Shown: one piece after another, positions 35,729 to 48,234 of the stretch
Layout of the letters: the number at the start of each line of letters is the position of its first letter
Numbering within the stretch: position 1 is the stretch's first letter
NCBI RefSeq assembly: GCF_036785885.1
Contig: NC_092322.1
Coordinates: 15,956,466 to 16,020,465, forward strand
Direction: 5' to 3'
Origin: Coffea arabica
Lineage: Eukaryota > Streptophyta > Magnoliopsida > Gentianales > Rubiaceae
Length of the DNA: 64,000 nt
Translations under genes and position numbers: made by a program
The notes under the pieces: generated by a model
The model's input: the letters and a program-made list of their open reading frames with translations, nothing else
Database searches by the model: none
Told to the model about the DNA's origin: nothing

Positions 35729-37930
35729 TCAAGGTGTAAAACTGAATAAAGCCGCTTTCATTTGTTCTGGAGAATAAAATTGAAATTCTGCACATGATTC
35801 TATATTTGCCTTAAGATGCTTCAGAGTTGCATAAATCATATTACAGCAAGGATGGGTTCTATCTTCTACACTGAATATATTAGTTCTGCTATTTATATCA
35901 ATCCAGCTACATCCAGGATCCTTCTTCACTTCTAGCTCTTTCAGTATCTTTCGGGCTTTTATCTTCTCCCCCCACTTCCCCAATGCGGCATACATGTTAG
36001 ACATCAAAACACATGTAGGCTTAGGGTCCAAAGTAAACATCTTGTGGGCCACTCTCTCACCCACATCAATGTCAATCCAAGACCAACATGCGTTTAACAT
36101 TGTAATCAAGAGAATTTCATCAGCCTCAAATGGCATCTCCTTCATAAGCTCCTCAGCTTCCAGAAGCAGACCAGATTGACATAAAAGAGCCACCGCACAA
36201 GTAAGATGCTCCAACGATGGGGCTAGACCATAAGCTTGTTCCATTGATCGGAAAATCTCCATCCCCTTATTGACCAAACCAGCAGCAGTACATGCAGATA
36301 AGACAGCAACAAGGGTTGCAGCATTTGGGTTTATTCCCTGATCCAACATTTGCTCAAAAAGCAAGGTTGCCTCAGATCCAAGACCATGATGTGCGTAGCC
36401 ACAAATTAAAGCTGTCCAAGCTGCTACATTAGGATTTGAAATGCAAATAAAAGATGCTTGAGCATCAGAAATGCTCCCACACTTGGAATACATGTCAACA
36501 AGAGCTGTACCAACATAAATATTCAACTCGAATGGAGTTTTAGTCAATTGACTATGGATCTGCTGCCCTTTCTGAAGAGCCCCAAGACATGAACATGCAC
36601 GAAGCAAAGCAGAAAAAGTTGATCTGGTTGGGGATATTGACAACCTACGCATGTCTATATATAAATTTATTGCATTCTCATGTTGATCATTTTCAATATA
36701 CCCTGAAATCATGGAATTCCAAGTAACAGGGCTTCCTTTTTCTTTAGTTTCTTCAAAAAGCTCCAGAGCTTTATGAATTTCACCAGCCTTGCACAGCACA
36801 TGAATCATTGTATTCAAGCAAATTAAACTTCTTGCTGGCGTTTCCAGAAATAACTTCTTTGAATCCTCTACTCGACCAAACAATGCATATCCCTTGATCA
36901 TCAGACTATATGAAACTGAATTCCTCTCAACTAATCCACTAAAAACCAATTCAGCTTCCTCAACCTTACCCATTCTTAGAAGCCCACCAATTAAAGTGTT
37001 CGAAATGTTCATACATGGATTCTCCAATGTATCATAAATCTTCTTGGCATCGCCAATAGCTTCACTGTTACTGTAAAAGTCAACAAGAGCACCACTAATT
37101 GAAAGTTCAAGCTCAAACCCCAATTTTATCAGAAGCCCGTGTACTACTTTTCCTTCAGGCAAAGCACCCAATCTTCCACAAGCCCTTATGATGGAATCCA
37201 GAGTGAACTCATTAGGGACTGCTTCGGTTCTCATCCTCTGAAACAACTCCAGAGCCTTTTTACATCCACCATCAATCTTCACATAACCTGAAATCAATGT
37301 AGTCCATTCAACAACACCCCGGCGAGGCATCTTGTTGAAAACACACAACGCATCATCCAGTAGATTATTCTGAACACAGCCCACAAGCATCAAGCTCCAT
37401 AACAACTCATTCGTCTCATGTAATTCATCAAACACTTGTCTAGCTTTCCTAATATCGCAACAACTAGCATAAAAGTAGAGCAAAGAACTCCCCACAAACT
37501 GAAAACTCTCAAGACCAGATTTTAAAACCAAACCATGAATTTGCTGTCCCTCTTCACCCAATGACCGCTCGCGGCCACAAATGCTTAGTGCTGACGAACA
37601 AGTGGTCTCGTTGAGCTTTGAATTGGAGCAGTACATCAGAGAAAGCAAAGACAGTGCTTCATTGAACTTGCCCCATTTCGAGTAGCCAGAGATCATGGCG
37701 TTCCATGAGACTACTGTTCGTTCAGGCATTTCGTCGAACACTCTTCGGGCTTGTTCGAGTTGCCCATTCTTGACGTGCCATGTAATAGTCATGTTCATGG
37801 ATTTAATGCCTTTGTATCTAGAGCAATGGGGTCCCTGACGACGGCCATCGGGTACGGTGCGATAAAATCCTGACATACTTTTCCAGCGTCGGTGCTTCCA
37901 GCTGCCCAAAAATGAGGATTTCATAACCAT
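35729..37930 (-). CDS. Pentatricopeptide repeat protein, PLS class with E domain
   Basis: PPR proteins of this class bind single-stranded organellar RNA and direct C-to-U editing or processing in mitochondria or plastids. The 733-aa frame is intronless, as is usual for the class. Repeats follow one another from residue about 45 to 600, with typical phrases such as ARRVFDEMPERTVVSWNAMI, ALVDMYSKCGSISDAQ and TLVAVLSACTAAGLV. An E/E+ region follows (LMSNMYAALGKWGEKIKARK, KKDPGCSWIDI). There is no DYW deaminase domain, so an editing role would need a partner deaminase. The first 40 residues are basic and could be a transit peptide. A second in-frame Met at about residue 45 is a less likely start. 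The gene lies upstream of the HDA14 pseudogene on the same strand. Confidence 0.93.
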   Translation of the reverse strand: MVMKSSFLGSWKHRRWKSMSGFYRTVPDGRRQGPHCSRYKGIKSMNMTITWHVKNGQLEQARRVFDEMPERTVVSWNAMISGYSKWGKFNEALSLLSLMYCSNSKLNETTCSSALSICGRERSLGEEGQQIHGLVLKSGLESFQFVGSSLLYFYASCCDIRKARQVFDELHETNELLWSLMLVGCVQNNLLDDALCVFNKMPRRGVVEWTTLISGYVKIDGGCKKALELFQRMRTEAVPNEFTLDSIIRACGRLGALPEGKVVHGLLIKLGFELELSISGALVDFYSNSEAIGDAKKIYDTLENPCMNISNTLIGGLLRMGKVEEAELVFSGLVERNSVSYSLMIKGYALFGRVEDSKKLFLETPARSLICLNTMIHVLCKAGEIHKALELFEETKEKGSPVTWNSMISGYIENDQHENAINLYIDMRRLSISPTRSTFSALLRACSCLGALQKGQQIHSQLTKTPFELNIYVGTALVDMYSKCGSISDAQASFICISNPNVAAWTALICGYAHHGLGSEATLLFEQMLDQGINPNAATLVAVLSACTAAGLVNKGMEIFRSMEQAYGLAPSLEHLTCAVALLCQSGLLLEAEELMKEMPFEADEILLITMLNACWSWIDIDVGERVAHKMFTLDPKPTCVLMSNMYAALGKWGEKIKARKILKELEVKKDPGCSWIDINSRTNIFSVEDRTHPCCNMIYATLKHLKANIESCAEFQFYSPEQMKAALFSFTP

Positions 37931-39598
37931 GTGATATGTCTATAGAGTGCAAAACTGGGGGCTGGGAAGAGCGCACGGCCTGAAAGGCTGAGAGCGCCTG
38001 AGCATTGTGTTGTGGCAATTTCAAAGTTGCGCCTTCGGAGAAGACGGGTTCTGAGACACAGTTCAAAAACACGCTTCCAACCACATTACAGAGGGACAAT
38101 TTGTACGGTTTCCAAGTGTATTATTTATGATTGACAATCAGAATTGACTATCACTTAATAGTTTATGTTTTTATTTGAAAATTAGATTTACACAATCTGC
38201 ATGATAATTAGCTAACCTTTATGCATGTGGTACTAAATAGTTTCCTTGATCTCATTCCTTAAAAAGAAAAAAAAAACGTGAACAGAGAAAGGATGAGATT
38301 TAAGAAACGAAGAAAGGGCAGGAGATTTGAATAAAAATTTATAATTCATAAGGTCTCAACCTTGATCTTATTATCTATTGTTAACTAAATAAATAAATGA
38401 AAGCATATAACTCTCCTGTATTGCTGAATCCTATTACAAAGTATGTGCTACTGTTAGTGTAACTTTAGATTTTCTTACTTTCACTACTACAACTCCAAAC
38501 AGTGTACAAGGAAAGATGATCAACTACCAACGCTATTCAAATTCCTATATTATTTAGACAAATATAAATAACTAGAAAGTAAAACTAAACTAGAAGCAAA
38601 AACAAACAAAAGATACAAATACAAGAAAAGCTCCTACGATCGGTTTTCTCTCTAACCTTGCTAGATAAATAACCAGATTATTGCAATCCATAGCCTTGGC
38701 TAAGGATAGCGTAATTTTTCAATTTATGTGAAATTTACTCTCGTAATAAATCAACTGTACATATAACTAATCAATACCTACTCTCGTGGTTATGAAATTA
38801 ACTATAAGTTCATAAGTTCCTGTGAAATTACATGATAAAAAGTTCTAAAGATATTCCTTTACTCTCGTGAGTGAACTCTCTAGATCTAGTACTTCTTTAA
38901 ACTAATATTAAACCCCAATTCTCGTTGATAATTTAACACCTTGATTTAGATAATCACAATAAATGACTAGTTAATCATGATCTTACAAACAAAAATGCGA
39001 AATACCTGCTCAAAGGATAAACACGACAACCAAGTTCATTTCATCCAACAAAGAAGAGATTAAACCTACTTAGGCATGAAACTTTAGAACAACATAGTGA
39101 AAAAAAAAAAGACCAAACCTGCATTATAACTAAATATGAAATCAAATACAAGAGTGATTGGAGAGATGTCACCTTTGTCATATGAGCTCCCAAGATCTCC
39201 ATCTGTGCTCCTTCAATTTTCATCCATGTCTAGCGATGAATACAAGAATGGATCAAAAACTATCTAGCCTAATCCAATCTTAAGTAACAACTAGGAGTTT
39301 TGCAGTTTAAGAGCTATATTTTTAGTGGTTTTCTTCTGCCTTCCAAGCTACTCAAAACTAAGCTAATGAACTATGAAGTTCTAGTGAAAAACTACTTCTT
39401 GTGCAGTATTTTCCTAGGCTTAAAGATATAAAAATGTGTGTTGAAGTCCCATATTTATGGATAAATTTGTTCCATCAACTTCGTTAAAATCGATGCAAAA
39501 TAGGTCTTAGAGATTCCCAAAGTATGTTTCTTGAAGTCTTCAAGATCTCTTTGGGCAAAACCAATCGAAATCTTTAGAAAATTTGGTCAAAAAGTTTG
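37931..39598. other. Intergenic, no gene seen
   Basis: The first 170 bases include an overlapping frame antisense to nothing recognisable, probably the PPR 5' flank. The rest is AT-rich with no supported feature. Confidence 0.5.
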
Positions 39599-39617
39599 TG
39601 TGTAATAGTTGCAACTT

Positions 39618-39856
39618 TTTTTTTTTGTCAGCAACGATGCATTTGTTTAACCTACTCTATCCTAATCTAGGGGGAGGAGGAGTCTAAGGAGGCTGTGGTA
39701 GGGGCTAGTGGGTATACAAATTCAACTAGACCAAGGGAGTGTTATGGCATAACTCTTAAATTTTTTTCGCTGTAAATGAAGTTTGAACCCTCACCTACAA
39801 CCCAAGGAGAGACTTAAATCTTTCCCTGGTGACCACTGAGCTATTGGCCCAGTGGT
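39618..39856 (-). mobile_element. tRNA-derived SINE with 19-bp target duplication
   Basis: Read on the minus strand, the 239-bp element begins CCACTGGGCCAATAGCTCAG, giving an A box (TAGCTCAGTGG), then a B box GGTTCAAACTTC some 50 bases later. It ends in an A run. Perfect copies of TGTGTAATAGTTGCAACTT flank it (39599-39617 and 39857-39875). This is the structure of a LINE-mobilised SINE with an internal pol III promoter. The identical duplications suggest a fairly recent insertion. Confidence 0.9.
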
Positions 39857-39875
39857 TGTGTAATAGTTGCAACTT

Positions 39876-40734
39876 GCACAGCTGCAAAGTGAAAACGCGG
39901 TTGGAGCCAACATTTTAGTCCACAAATTCACTTCCCCAACGGGTTTGACACTTTGGACAGGATTCTAGAAATTGCTCTATTTTACACCAATTAGAGCTAC
40001 AAATTTCTCGGTGATGGAGTCGACCTGGCTCTTGTACAAATTATAAAAATTGTAGCCCTTTGAGTTAACTTTCTAATACATCAAAAATCATCTCATTTAG
40101 AGGTCTGGTGACTAGTAAATGACCAAAATACTCTTGACTAGTTAGCAACCTTTTCCATATTTTGGTAGCAGCAATGTATGGCTGCATTTCACCTTTTTTA
40201 CTAAATAAAAACATGTGAATTGGACTTCAATGTCTCATAAAAAATATAGCCCAGGATATTAGCTTTAAAAGGTTCAAGAATGATTTCAATCCAATAGTTA
40301 TAACTCAATTTTTAGCCAAAATACCAATGTGTTAGTGCAACCAAACCACAAAAAGCAAAATTTACTAGAAATCTAGTTAGTGGCTCTTAGAATAACTAAA
40401 GCATACAAAACAACTAGGTAATAAAATACACTAAAAACATGTAAAATAAACATTTATCAATTTTCAATTGATTTTGAAAACCTAATTTTAGTTTTTGACC
40501 TTCACAAATAGCTATTTTATTATAGTTTCAACTACTTTTTTTTTTGATATTCTGATTGATCTTTAAGATCCCACAAAAAAGAAAAAAAAAAAAAAAAAGA
40601 AGCGTATCCTAAGCTGCTTTTGAATTATGATTGAGGATTACATTTTCATGCAAACAAAACTACACTCAAAATTTTAAAATAAGTACTAAAATATCTAGAT
40701 TCTAGTTATGCAGCATAAAAGGCAATTTGGGCAT
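39876..40734. other. Intergenic, no gene seen
   Basis: AT-rich, with homopolymer A runs and no recognisable coding or terminal repeats. Confidence 0.5.
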
Positions 40735-41020
40735 CCCTTTGGGAGTATAAGTTACTTACGAAAGTTCTTACAAATTGCTTACTAATACCGTGCACATAGC
40801 CCTTTTGTATTTTTCTTTTTAAGAAAAAGTTTGGGTGAATTTCACTCCGATCATCACTAGGGGTTATGGCATGTTTTTGGAATATAAGTCGCTTACGAAA
40901 ATTCTTACAATTGTTTTGTATTTTTTTAAAGAAAAAATTTTGAATGAATTCCATTATAATCTCACTACAAGTCAAGACTTGTCTCGGGGAGCATAAGTCG
41001 CTTATGAAAAATCTCATGGA
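40735..41020. repeat. Three diverged tandem units (about 110-135 bp)
   Basis: The phrase GGGAGTATAAGTTACTTACG and variants (GGAATATAAGTCGCTTACG, GGGAGCATAAGTCGCTTATG) occur near 40740, 40876 and 40984. Each is followed by similar AAAATTCTTACAA text. An open frame on the minus strand merely reflects the repeat. Confidence 0.65.
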
Positions 41021-41109
41021 TTATAAGTTTTAATATATTACTCACTAACATAGTGCACGACCTTTTCTATAATCTCAAGGACTTAAAAGCCTTCGGTGAC
41101 TTGACATTG

Positions 41110-41286
41110 AGTGTTTGGATAGCATTGTTATCTAAAAATAATATTTCGCTTGGATCATAAACACATTTTCCAACTCATCTTTTTATATTCTCAACCACCT
41201 TTTTATCTCACATACATCACATCACAAAAAGTGCTACAGTAATTATTTCAAATAATATTTCAAATAATACCCTATCCAAACAAACC
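41110..41286. mobile_element. MITE with GTTTGGATAG termini
   Basis: About 177 bp with inverted ends GAGTGTTTGGATAGC / CTATCCAAACAAACC and the internal GTGCTACAGTAATTATTTC motif shared with the MITE at 25616. A clean target duplication was not found. Confidence 0.65.
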
Positions 41287-43071
41287 TATATGTCTAGTTT
41301 GGAAAAAGCGGCACCCTGGTTACCGGTTTTTCTACCCAAATCAGGTACCTGTGACTTAAAAAATCCATTCATAAACCCAAATTATTGGATTAGACAGTTG
41401 ACATGGACCAAAATTTAACGCAGTCTGTCTACCCAATTATGCAAGTAACTGGGCTTGACTTAAACAACCATTTAGACCAATTAGTCAAAGACAATTTAAT
41501 TTATTTTCTTATTCAATTAAAATTTAAAATTTTCAATGTCCACACACAGGTCCGCTATTTCCAACAACATTAGATTCATTACAGCTCCCAATCTTGACTT
41601 TTTTTTTTTCAAGTTTTTTTTTTAGTATAAGTGAGACGTCTCAAACTCGAATCTGCCGCTTACATTTCCTCCCTCTCTCTTTCGATACAATTCAACTCAT
41701 CCCTTTCTCAACTCCCAATCTTGATTTCCTTTCCTCAGAAAATGCTGATAGCTATTCGCCACGAATCTTTCAAATCAAAGTCTACAACCTGATTTTTTTT
41801 TTTTTTTTTTTTGTATTATGATTCATTTGCCAACAACTCTACTAGACTGAAGAAATAAATAATTCGATGGCTTCTCTGATAAAAACTTTGCAAGTTTCAT
41901 GCCACAAAAAACTTAAATTGGAAGATGTTTAGGTGGATTCTACTAGATATGTTTGCAAAATAATCAACGGAGAGGAGAAAAGTGAATGCCATTTAAGATA
42001 ACTCCAAGTTATGTTATTTTGGGGAAATTCTACCGTCCCTTAATCTGTTGGTGCTATTTTGATAGGGTTCCAAACCAGTAGATTGCCATATCCTCAAGTA
42101 TAAAATCATAATCAGATTTGCTTTGGATTAAATCTTAACGTTATTGACCGCCCATTGAGTTGTGCTATCAAACTTGTCATGGATTTGTTTGTGATGTATA
42201 AATTTCCTCTGACCTCTCTGAGAAGATCACATAATCCTAGAAATACCAATGAATTCAACTGACTCTCACAAGCTGCAATTTCCTCTAATACATAGTGTTC
42301 ATGCTTTTGTAGAAGGCTGCCATAGGCAAAATCGTTAATGCTACAGCAATATTAATTTGTATAAATTATCAAAAATTTTCAGTCAACTATCCTAATCATC
42401 TTGGATTAAAAGAATGACCTGAGATGGTAGTGGAGAAAACTGGGCGTGGAATTTTGACTGTGACTGTTGCAAAGTTATTAACAAACTTTATATTATTGAA
42501 GAAATAATTGTATATAGTACCAAAAAAATAAAAAGAAAAATATATGTTTACAGTTTCTTATAGAAACCCTTTATCTCTTAAACAATCATCAGCAAATCAG
42601 TTGGTGTTAACATGTAAATATAGTTGTTTTTTTTTTATAGAAAAGATAATTTCATTCAAATAAATCTGCATTAATGAAATGTTTTTTCTTATGTTAGAAT
42701 TAATTTTGATACGAGTTAATAAATTTTCCAAGCCATTTAGTGCTTAATAATAGGTATGTGCTTGAGCATCTACTGTTTTATGATCGTTTGTGTGCTTGTG
42801 ATCAACATCATGCCCTAGCTGTTTTAGGGTTAAATAGATTAATCTGTGTTAACTTCAATCTAATCGAATTCCCATTTTATAAAGGAAGTTAGCCAAAAAT
42901 ATGCATTCTATTAGTACTGAGGCCCTCAAGAATCCAATTTTAATGCTTCATAAACTAGTGTTGCCGACATAGAGAATACGTAGAAAGAAGAAGAAATTCT
43001 TAGAGTACAAAATAAAATAAAAAAATTAAGAAAAGGAACATACTACTTTTTTTGGGTATATTCAAGAAAGC

Positions 43072-43104
<33 letters not shown>

Positions 43105-43953
43105 ACACTCCAACTCGGTTTTATTCCAAGTTTAAAAATGCAATCTCGGCCAAGTGTTGCCGAATTAACTTGAATTAGTAAGATGATATTGACTTGATTA
43201 ATATCAAACTTTAGAGTAAATCTGATAAACTCGACCTGAAATTACGAGTTATTATTCGAGTCAATTTTGTCTAAGCTCAGAATATAGTGGTTAATCAAAA
43301 CCGAGAGTTAAAATATTCTAAATTGGGGATAAGTAACATGAAAATGATCAAGTAGAAGTCCTATGAAATCTACCACTTAAACTAACTACTAGAAAAATTT
43401 TATTCTTCACCAAATGAAACAAAAAATGGATATGGCTTATGACTCCTAATTTTGACTGGATAAAAACTTCCGAGCATACTAAACTCGATAACTTTAAGAG
43501 CCTAATTCGAGTGCTTCTGTCATTGAAAATTGATCTTATTAGTCTAGCCCTGTTACTATTAGTTAAGATTAAAACAAAAACAAGGAAAAGGATAGTTTTT
43601 TTTTGGCTGAAATTGTGGATTGTTATTAATAACGTAGGATGATGATTATTATGTTAACTATTATTAGAGAAAGGTTAATGGATACTTGGATCAAGAGAAG
43701 ACTTGAGAAACATGCCACATTTACACTTTAGAGTCTTGGGGGAAAAGGATCATGAAGAAGACTGACTACCAAATTTTGTTGAAATAGCAATAGCAGTAAT
43801 GCAGACAGCAACCACAAAAATGAAATGCCCCATTTCCATGCAAGCCAAGCTGATTTCCATGGAGCTTTCGGGAATCAAGATTATGTGCTCCTTAAACTTA
43901 TTGACATCGCATCCGAGATAGCCTACATTATTCACTTGGTTGGAACTTGGAAG
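41287..43953. other. Intergenic, no gene seen
   Basis: AT-rich sequence without recognisable coding. It contains the long C tract listed separately and the likely 3' flank of the LRR gene. Confidence 0.5.
43074..43094 (+). repeat. 21-base C homopolymer followed by 11 A
   Basis: Twenty-one consecutive C, very unusual in this AT-rich background, directly followed by eleven A. It may be real or a sequencing artefact. Confidence 0.8.
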
Positions 43954-46194
43954 CTAGAGTTGATAGAATATTCTCCTACAACAGGATCCTGGGGGAAACA
44001 TTCTTGAACTTAAACCAACTGTTACAAAACTGACACTGAAACTGATGCCAAAACCTATCCCAAATGTGAGCCAAAATATGAATTTAGTTTCTAGAATCTC
44101 CTTATCTGCTGGAGAGAGTGCAGCTGCGGTCTTTCGTAGATCAGTGCAAGGGCGCCCAAGAGGTTGACCACATAAGCCTGGATTGCCGAGAAAACTTGCG
44201 TCTGAGAAAGTATCAAACTGACCTCCAGTGGGTATTGGGCCCTGTAGATTGTTGTTTGCCACACTGAAGGACGATAAAAAGTGAAGATTCTTGAGTGCAG
44301 AAGGTATTTCACCAGAAAATTGGTTTTCAGAAAGGTTCAGCCTCTCTAAGTTAGTCAGATATGATATTGAGTCGGGAATGATTCCTGAGAGTTGGTTATC
44401 ACTGAGGTCTAGGTTATGAATGAACTTTAATTGGCCAATTTCCACAGGAATATTCCCAGAGAGGTGGTTTCCATTAAGATATATAGCTGGTGGCAAGCTA
44501 GATAGCTTATTGTATTGCAGGGACGAGAGGTTATAGGGTTTTACAAAAAGCGACAACTCAATGTAGGAATAGTGTACTTCATCTGCCATCTGCTTACGTA
44601 CTAGTCGTGGCAATCCTAGGACTTGAGCTGATAATTGACCTGAAAGTAAGTTGTTAGATAAATCCAAATAAAACAGATTTGGCAAAACTCCTAACCAATT
44701 AGGAATTGAACTAGTGAATGCATTTTCTGAGAGATCAAGAACTTCCAATTTCCCAAGTTTAGCCAGCCAAATAGGGATTGTCCCATTTAATTGGCACCGT
44801 CCTAATGCCAGAACCATAAGATTTGGGAATCCATCAGAACCAACTAAGTTTCCTTCATTTGACAAGCTTTCATGATGGAAGTTCGTTGAGAGTAGCAATA
44901 CGCCGAGATTTTTGCAGCCACTAAGAATTCTGATTGCACCTGTGATGTTGGTTAGACTGTTATTGGCAATTGAGAAAAAAGACAATGATTGTAACGATTG
45001 TATCTCAGGTTGGATCTCCCCTGTGAGCCGGTTAGTTGACAAGCGTATTGCAGTCAATGATGGACATGAAGCAATACTCAAGGGGAAGCTACCATTGAAC
45101 AAATTAGTCCCAAGATCAATTGTTCTAAGCCGAAGAAAATTTGAGAAATCAAAGCCAGAAAGTTCACCGGAAAGAGAGTTGACCCCTAAATTCAGCTTTG
45201 TGAGTCGTGTGCAATTCATCAGCGACAAGGGAAGAGTGCCATTCAGGTAGTTCATGTGAAGAAGCAGATACTCCAAGTTGGAAAGTTTCCCTACCTCATG
45301 AGGGATTGGGCCAGTCAATTCATTGGCATAAAGTTCAAGAACTTTTAGGCTGGTAAGATTCACAATGCCATTACTCAATGGGCCTGAAATTTTATTGCCT
45401 GGAAAGGATATTTCTTGCAAAGTTGATAGATCAAAAAAATTACCAGGAAGAGATCCCATAATTGAATTGAAACCTGCACGCAATACCCTCAAGTTGGAGC
45501 AGGTTCCAAAGCCAAAGGGAATCGAACCGTTGAAATGATTTAAAGAAAAATCAAGAAGTATGATTGAAGCGGAGAAGTTGCAGATAACGGAAGGTAGTTG
45601 GCCATAAAAGCTGTTATCACTGACATTGAAACTAATCAAGTTCCTCGCTGCCTGTAGGAACAGAGAATGAACAATCCCTTCAAAGTTGTTACTGGAAAGA
45701 TCCACTGTTTTGATGGATGTTGGCAAATGATCACCAGATGCCAGTAATTGTCCAGAGAGACTATTGTAGCTTAAATCGATCATTTCCAGTCTATTTAGTG
45801 ACAAAAAAAGCCTTTCTGGCAGATGGCCACTGAGCTGATTGTGCGCCAAACTGAGTTGTCTAAGATGGCTGAGGTTTGTGATTGAAATAGAGATTTTTCC
45901 TTCAAGGCCTCGTGAAGTCAGCCATAGGCGGGACACCCGACCATTATAAGCACAACTAACACCTTCCCAAGAACAGCAGTCAATTGAAACACTCCAATTT
46001 AAAGGAGATGAAGTAGAGACTCCATTGTAGATGGATAACAATGAGTCCCGATCAAGTTGATTGCATGAAGCTTGGGTAGTTCTAGTACCATAGCATGGAA
46101 AAACCAAGATGAAGACAGCCAGCAGCTGCATAAACGAAAAGCAGCAGCCACAGAGGAGGGAAGATGAAGAGTTATGAAGTGAATTCAAGAACAT
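43954..46194 (-). CDS. LRR receptor-like protein (RLP2/RLP3-like), no kinase
   Basis: A plasma-membrane extracellular LRR receptor without a kinase domain, most like the RLP2/RLP3 and PSY1R ectodomain group that acts in peptide perception, development or fungal resistance. The 746-aa frame is intronless. Residues about 22-42 form a hydrophobic signal peptide. An LRRNT region with [10 protein letters not shown] lies at 72-81. About twenty LRRs follow (repeats of LSxNxLSGxIP). They are interrupted near residues 540-580 by an island region ([21 protein letters not shown]), then four more LRRs and [14 protein letters not shown] single membrane helix ([19 protein letters not shown]) begins at about 705, with a short basic tail. 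It probably signals through a kinase partner such as a SOBIR1- or BAK1-type protein, by analogy. The upstream relic at 32 kb is a paralogue. Confidence 0.93.
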   Translation of the reverse strand: MFLNSLHNSSSSLLCGCCFSFMQLLAVFILVFPCYGTRTTQASCNQLDRDSLLSIYNGVSTSSPLNWSVSIDCCSWEGVSCAYNGRVSRLWLTSRGLEGKISISITNLSHLRQLSLAHNQLSGHLPERLFLSLNRLEMIDLSYNSLSGQLLASGDHLPTSIKTVDLSSNNFEGIVHSLFLQAARNLISFNVSDNSFYGQLPSVICNFSASIILLDFSLNHFNGSIPFGFGTCSNLRVLRAGFNSIMGSLPGNFFDLSTLQEISFPGNKISGPLSNGIVNLTSLKVLELYANELTGPIPHEVGKLSNLEYLLLHMNYLNGTLPLSLMNCTRLTKLNLGVNSLSGELSGFDFSNFLRLRTIDLGTNLFNGSFPLSIASCPSLTAIRLSTNRLTGEIQPEIQSLQSLSFFSIANNSLTNITGAIRILSGCKNLGVLLLSTNFHHESLSNEGNLVGSDGFPNLMVLALGRCQLNGTIPIWLAKLGKLEVLDLSENAFTSSIPNWLGVLPNLFYLDLSNNLLSGQLSAQVLGLPRLVRKQMADEVHYSYIELSLFVKPYNLSSLQYNKLSSLPPAIYLNGNHLSGNIPVEIGQLKFIHNLDLSDNQLSGIIPDSISYLTNLERLNLSENQFSGEIPSALKNLHFLSSFSVANNNLQGPIPTGGQFDTFSDASFLGNPGLCGQPLGRPCTDLRKTAAALSPADKEILETKFIFWLTFGIGFGISFSVSFVTVGLSSRMFPPGSCCRRIFYQL

Positions 46195-46820
46195 TGAAGC
46201 TCACCGGTGATCCAGTCAGAGAACAAACTTTTGGCAAAGACTAAGATGGTCTTTCTCTTTCCTTAGTAAAACTTGACATTATCAAGGCTAGTAGAACATT
46301 GACCGTGTTAATTGGCTATTGGATGGTTTACTTCTACTCTTTTTGACGGGGAACTGGGGCCATATCCTCCTTCCAAGAAAATGACACCATGACAGAGCAG
46401 GCTAATTCCTTTGATTATTACTCAAAAAATAAAAAATCAAAAGAATATTCTTTGACATGGGTATGGTATGAAACTATGTCTGCCGGACTTAGTCAGCCTA
46501 GCAGAAAAGAAAAAAAAAATTTAATTAAGAAAAATTTTTTTTGAGAAATTTTTTTCCATTTGTTTTGGAGCAGCCAAAAAGGAGGAGGAAGAGGAAACTC
46601 ATGATGAATTAGTTCTTGACTCGGTGATCAAATTTGTAGCTGATTCAGTTAAGCAATTTCTAGTGGCCATAGCATGGATAAAGAGCCTTTTCTTGCATGT
46701 TTCTTGGGTATAATAGATTTTATACTCATGCTAGCTGACCTTTCTACTATTCAAGAAAAATAGTCTGACTTCAGGGAAAAGGAAATGAAAATTAGTTTGA
46801 ATGTAATTTGTGTATGTATG

Positions 46821-46851
<31 letters not shown>

Positions 46852-47227
46852 TAATTTTCCATGTGGATTTTAATGGCATTTTTAACTATGGTTTCAGCTA
46901 AATTTTAGCTGTGATCATTTGGTTACTGCAAAACAGCCAGATATATCCTCTATCTTAGCAATGGTTAGTATACACTACTACTTATAGTAGATTATTTCTT
47001 GGAATTTTATTTAAGTGATATTAGTCTTAAAATTAGTAAGGATTTTGACTAATTGATGGCCAGCATTTTTTTCTCTGTTGGGTAAATTTTTGATGATCGA
47101 CGTTGGGCTATGTGATTGTTTACTGGAGCAGATTTTCTTTGCTTGGAAAAGACTGTTTAGTTCGAGCTGTAGAATTTTGGCCAGGCAATTGACCTATTTC
47201 ACGAATTTTAGCCCTCTACTAATTAGT
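46195..47227. other. 5' flank of the LRR gene, no other gene
   Basis: 46138-46290 is shared with the relic at 32272-32445. A stretch near 46363-46386 (ATCCTCCTTCCAAGAAAATG) resembles HDA14 last-exon sequence and may be a tiny relic of it. A (TG)n plus T-run microsatellite lies at about 46815-46850. Confidence 0.5.
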
Positions 47228-48227
47228 ACAGTCTGCAAAATTGTTTGGAAATGTTAAACACAGACTGAAACATTTTATTTGGAAATGTCTGCAAAATTGT
47301 ATTCCAATCAATCACCTGGTGCACAGAAGAACAGGGAAGGGAAACAACATATGCGCAAGTTGTGGGGATGAAATTGAAACTCTAGAGCATCTGTTTTTCG
47401 AATGTGACTATTAAAAGAAGATTTGGAAACTAAGTCCAATCAGCTGGGATGGGTTAATAGACCTACAATCTAGTTTCTGGAGATGGTGGGAAGGACTCTT
47501 AGAAGCAACTCAAAGAGTTAATGGTCAGGAGCACATAGAACTAACAATCAACATCCTCTAGCAAGTCTGGAAAGCAAGGAACAAGATCAGTTTCAACAAC
47601 GCAAAAATGGAGGAAATCACAGTTGTGAGAAAAGCTCAGCAAGAATGGATGGAATTCAAGGAAGCTGTGGAACTAGAAGGTAGATCTGGCATTGCTGAAA
47701 CAACCCCCAATCAGCATGGTAGAAGCTGGAAGCCTCCAATAGAAGGTGTGTACAAGATAAACACAGACGCTGCAATTTCCTCACAAATGATCAGAACAGG
47801 AAAAGGAATTGTAGCTAGGAATCGGAAAGGAGAGATTCTGAAAGCTTGGGCCATAATGGTGGAAAAGATAGAAGAACCAGGACTAGAGTAGGCTGTGGCA
47901 ATCAGAACTGCTATGCAATTAGGAAAAGAAACAGGCTGGAGGAACATTGAAATACAATCGGATTGCAAAAGTGTGATAGACTGCATTACAACAGTCTCAT
48001 GCAACAACTGCAGCTATGCTGTGATACTGGAGGATATACATAAGTTGAGGGAGTTTTTTGATCAATGCAATTTCTCCTTTATTTATAGGGAAGGAAATGA
48101 GGTGTGTCATAGGCTAGTAAAATTCGTTTTGAAACTAGATAATGATGTATATTGGGAAACAAATTTCCCGGGCTGGATAAAAGATCTAGTACAAAAGGAT
48201 TGTGAGGGCAACTTACCCCTTTTGTAA
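47228..48227 (+). pseudogene. LINE ORF2 3' remnant: zinc-binding RT region and RNase H
   Basis: A fragment of a plant non-LTR retrotransposon polyprotein. It reads FIWKCLQN, then a zf-RVT motif (CASCGDEIETLEHLFFEC), then an RNase H domain with INTDAAIS, IQSDCKSVID and a degenerate NEVCHRLVK end. In-frame stops occur in CDY*KKIW, INIL*QVW and GLE*AVAI, and the reverse transcriptase and endonuclease are absent. It ends at a TAA at 48225. It is not functional. Confidence 0.88.
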
Positions 48228-48234
48228 AGCATAC

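Noticed and set aside
37818-38099. 93-aa frame overlapping the PPR start on the same strand
   Set aside because: It is in a different frame from the PPR protein, has no recognisable domain and overlaps the better supported start.
40706-41017. 103-aa minus-strand frame
   Set aside because: Composed of a diverged tandem repeat, with no conserved domain.
46363-46390. Short match to the HDA14 last exon upstream of the LRR gene
   Set aside because: About 22 of 23 bases match, but the flanks do not align. Too short to annotate as a separate pseudogene.
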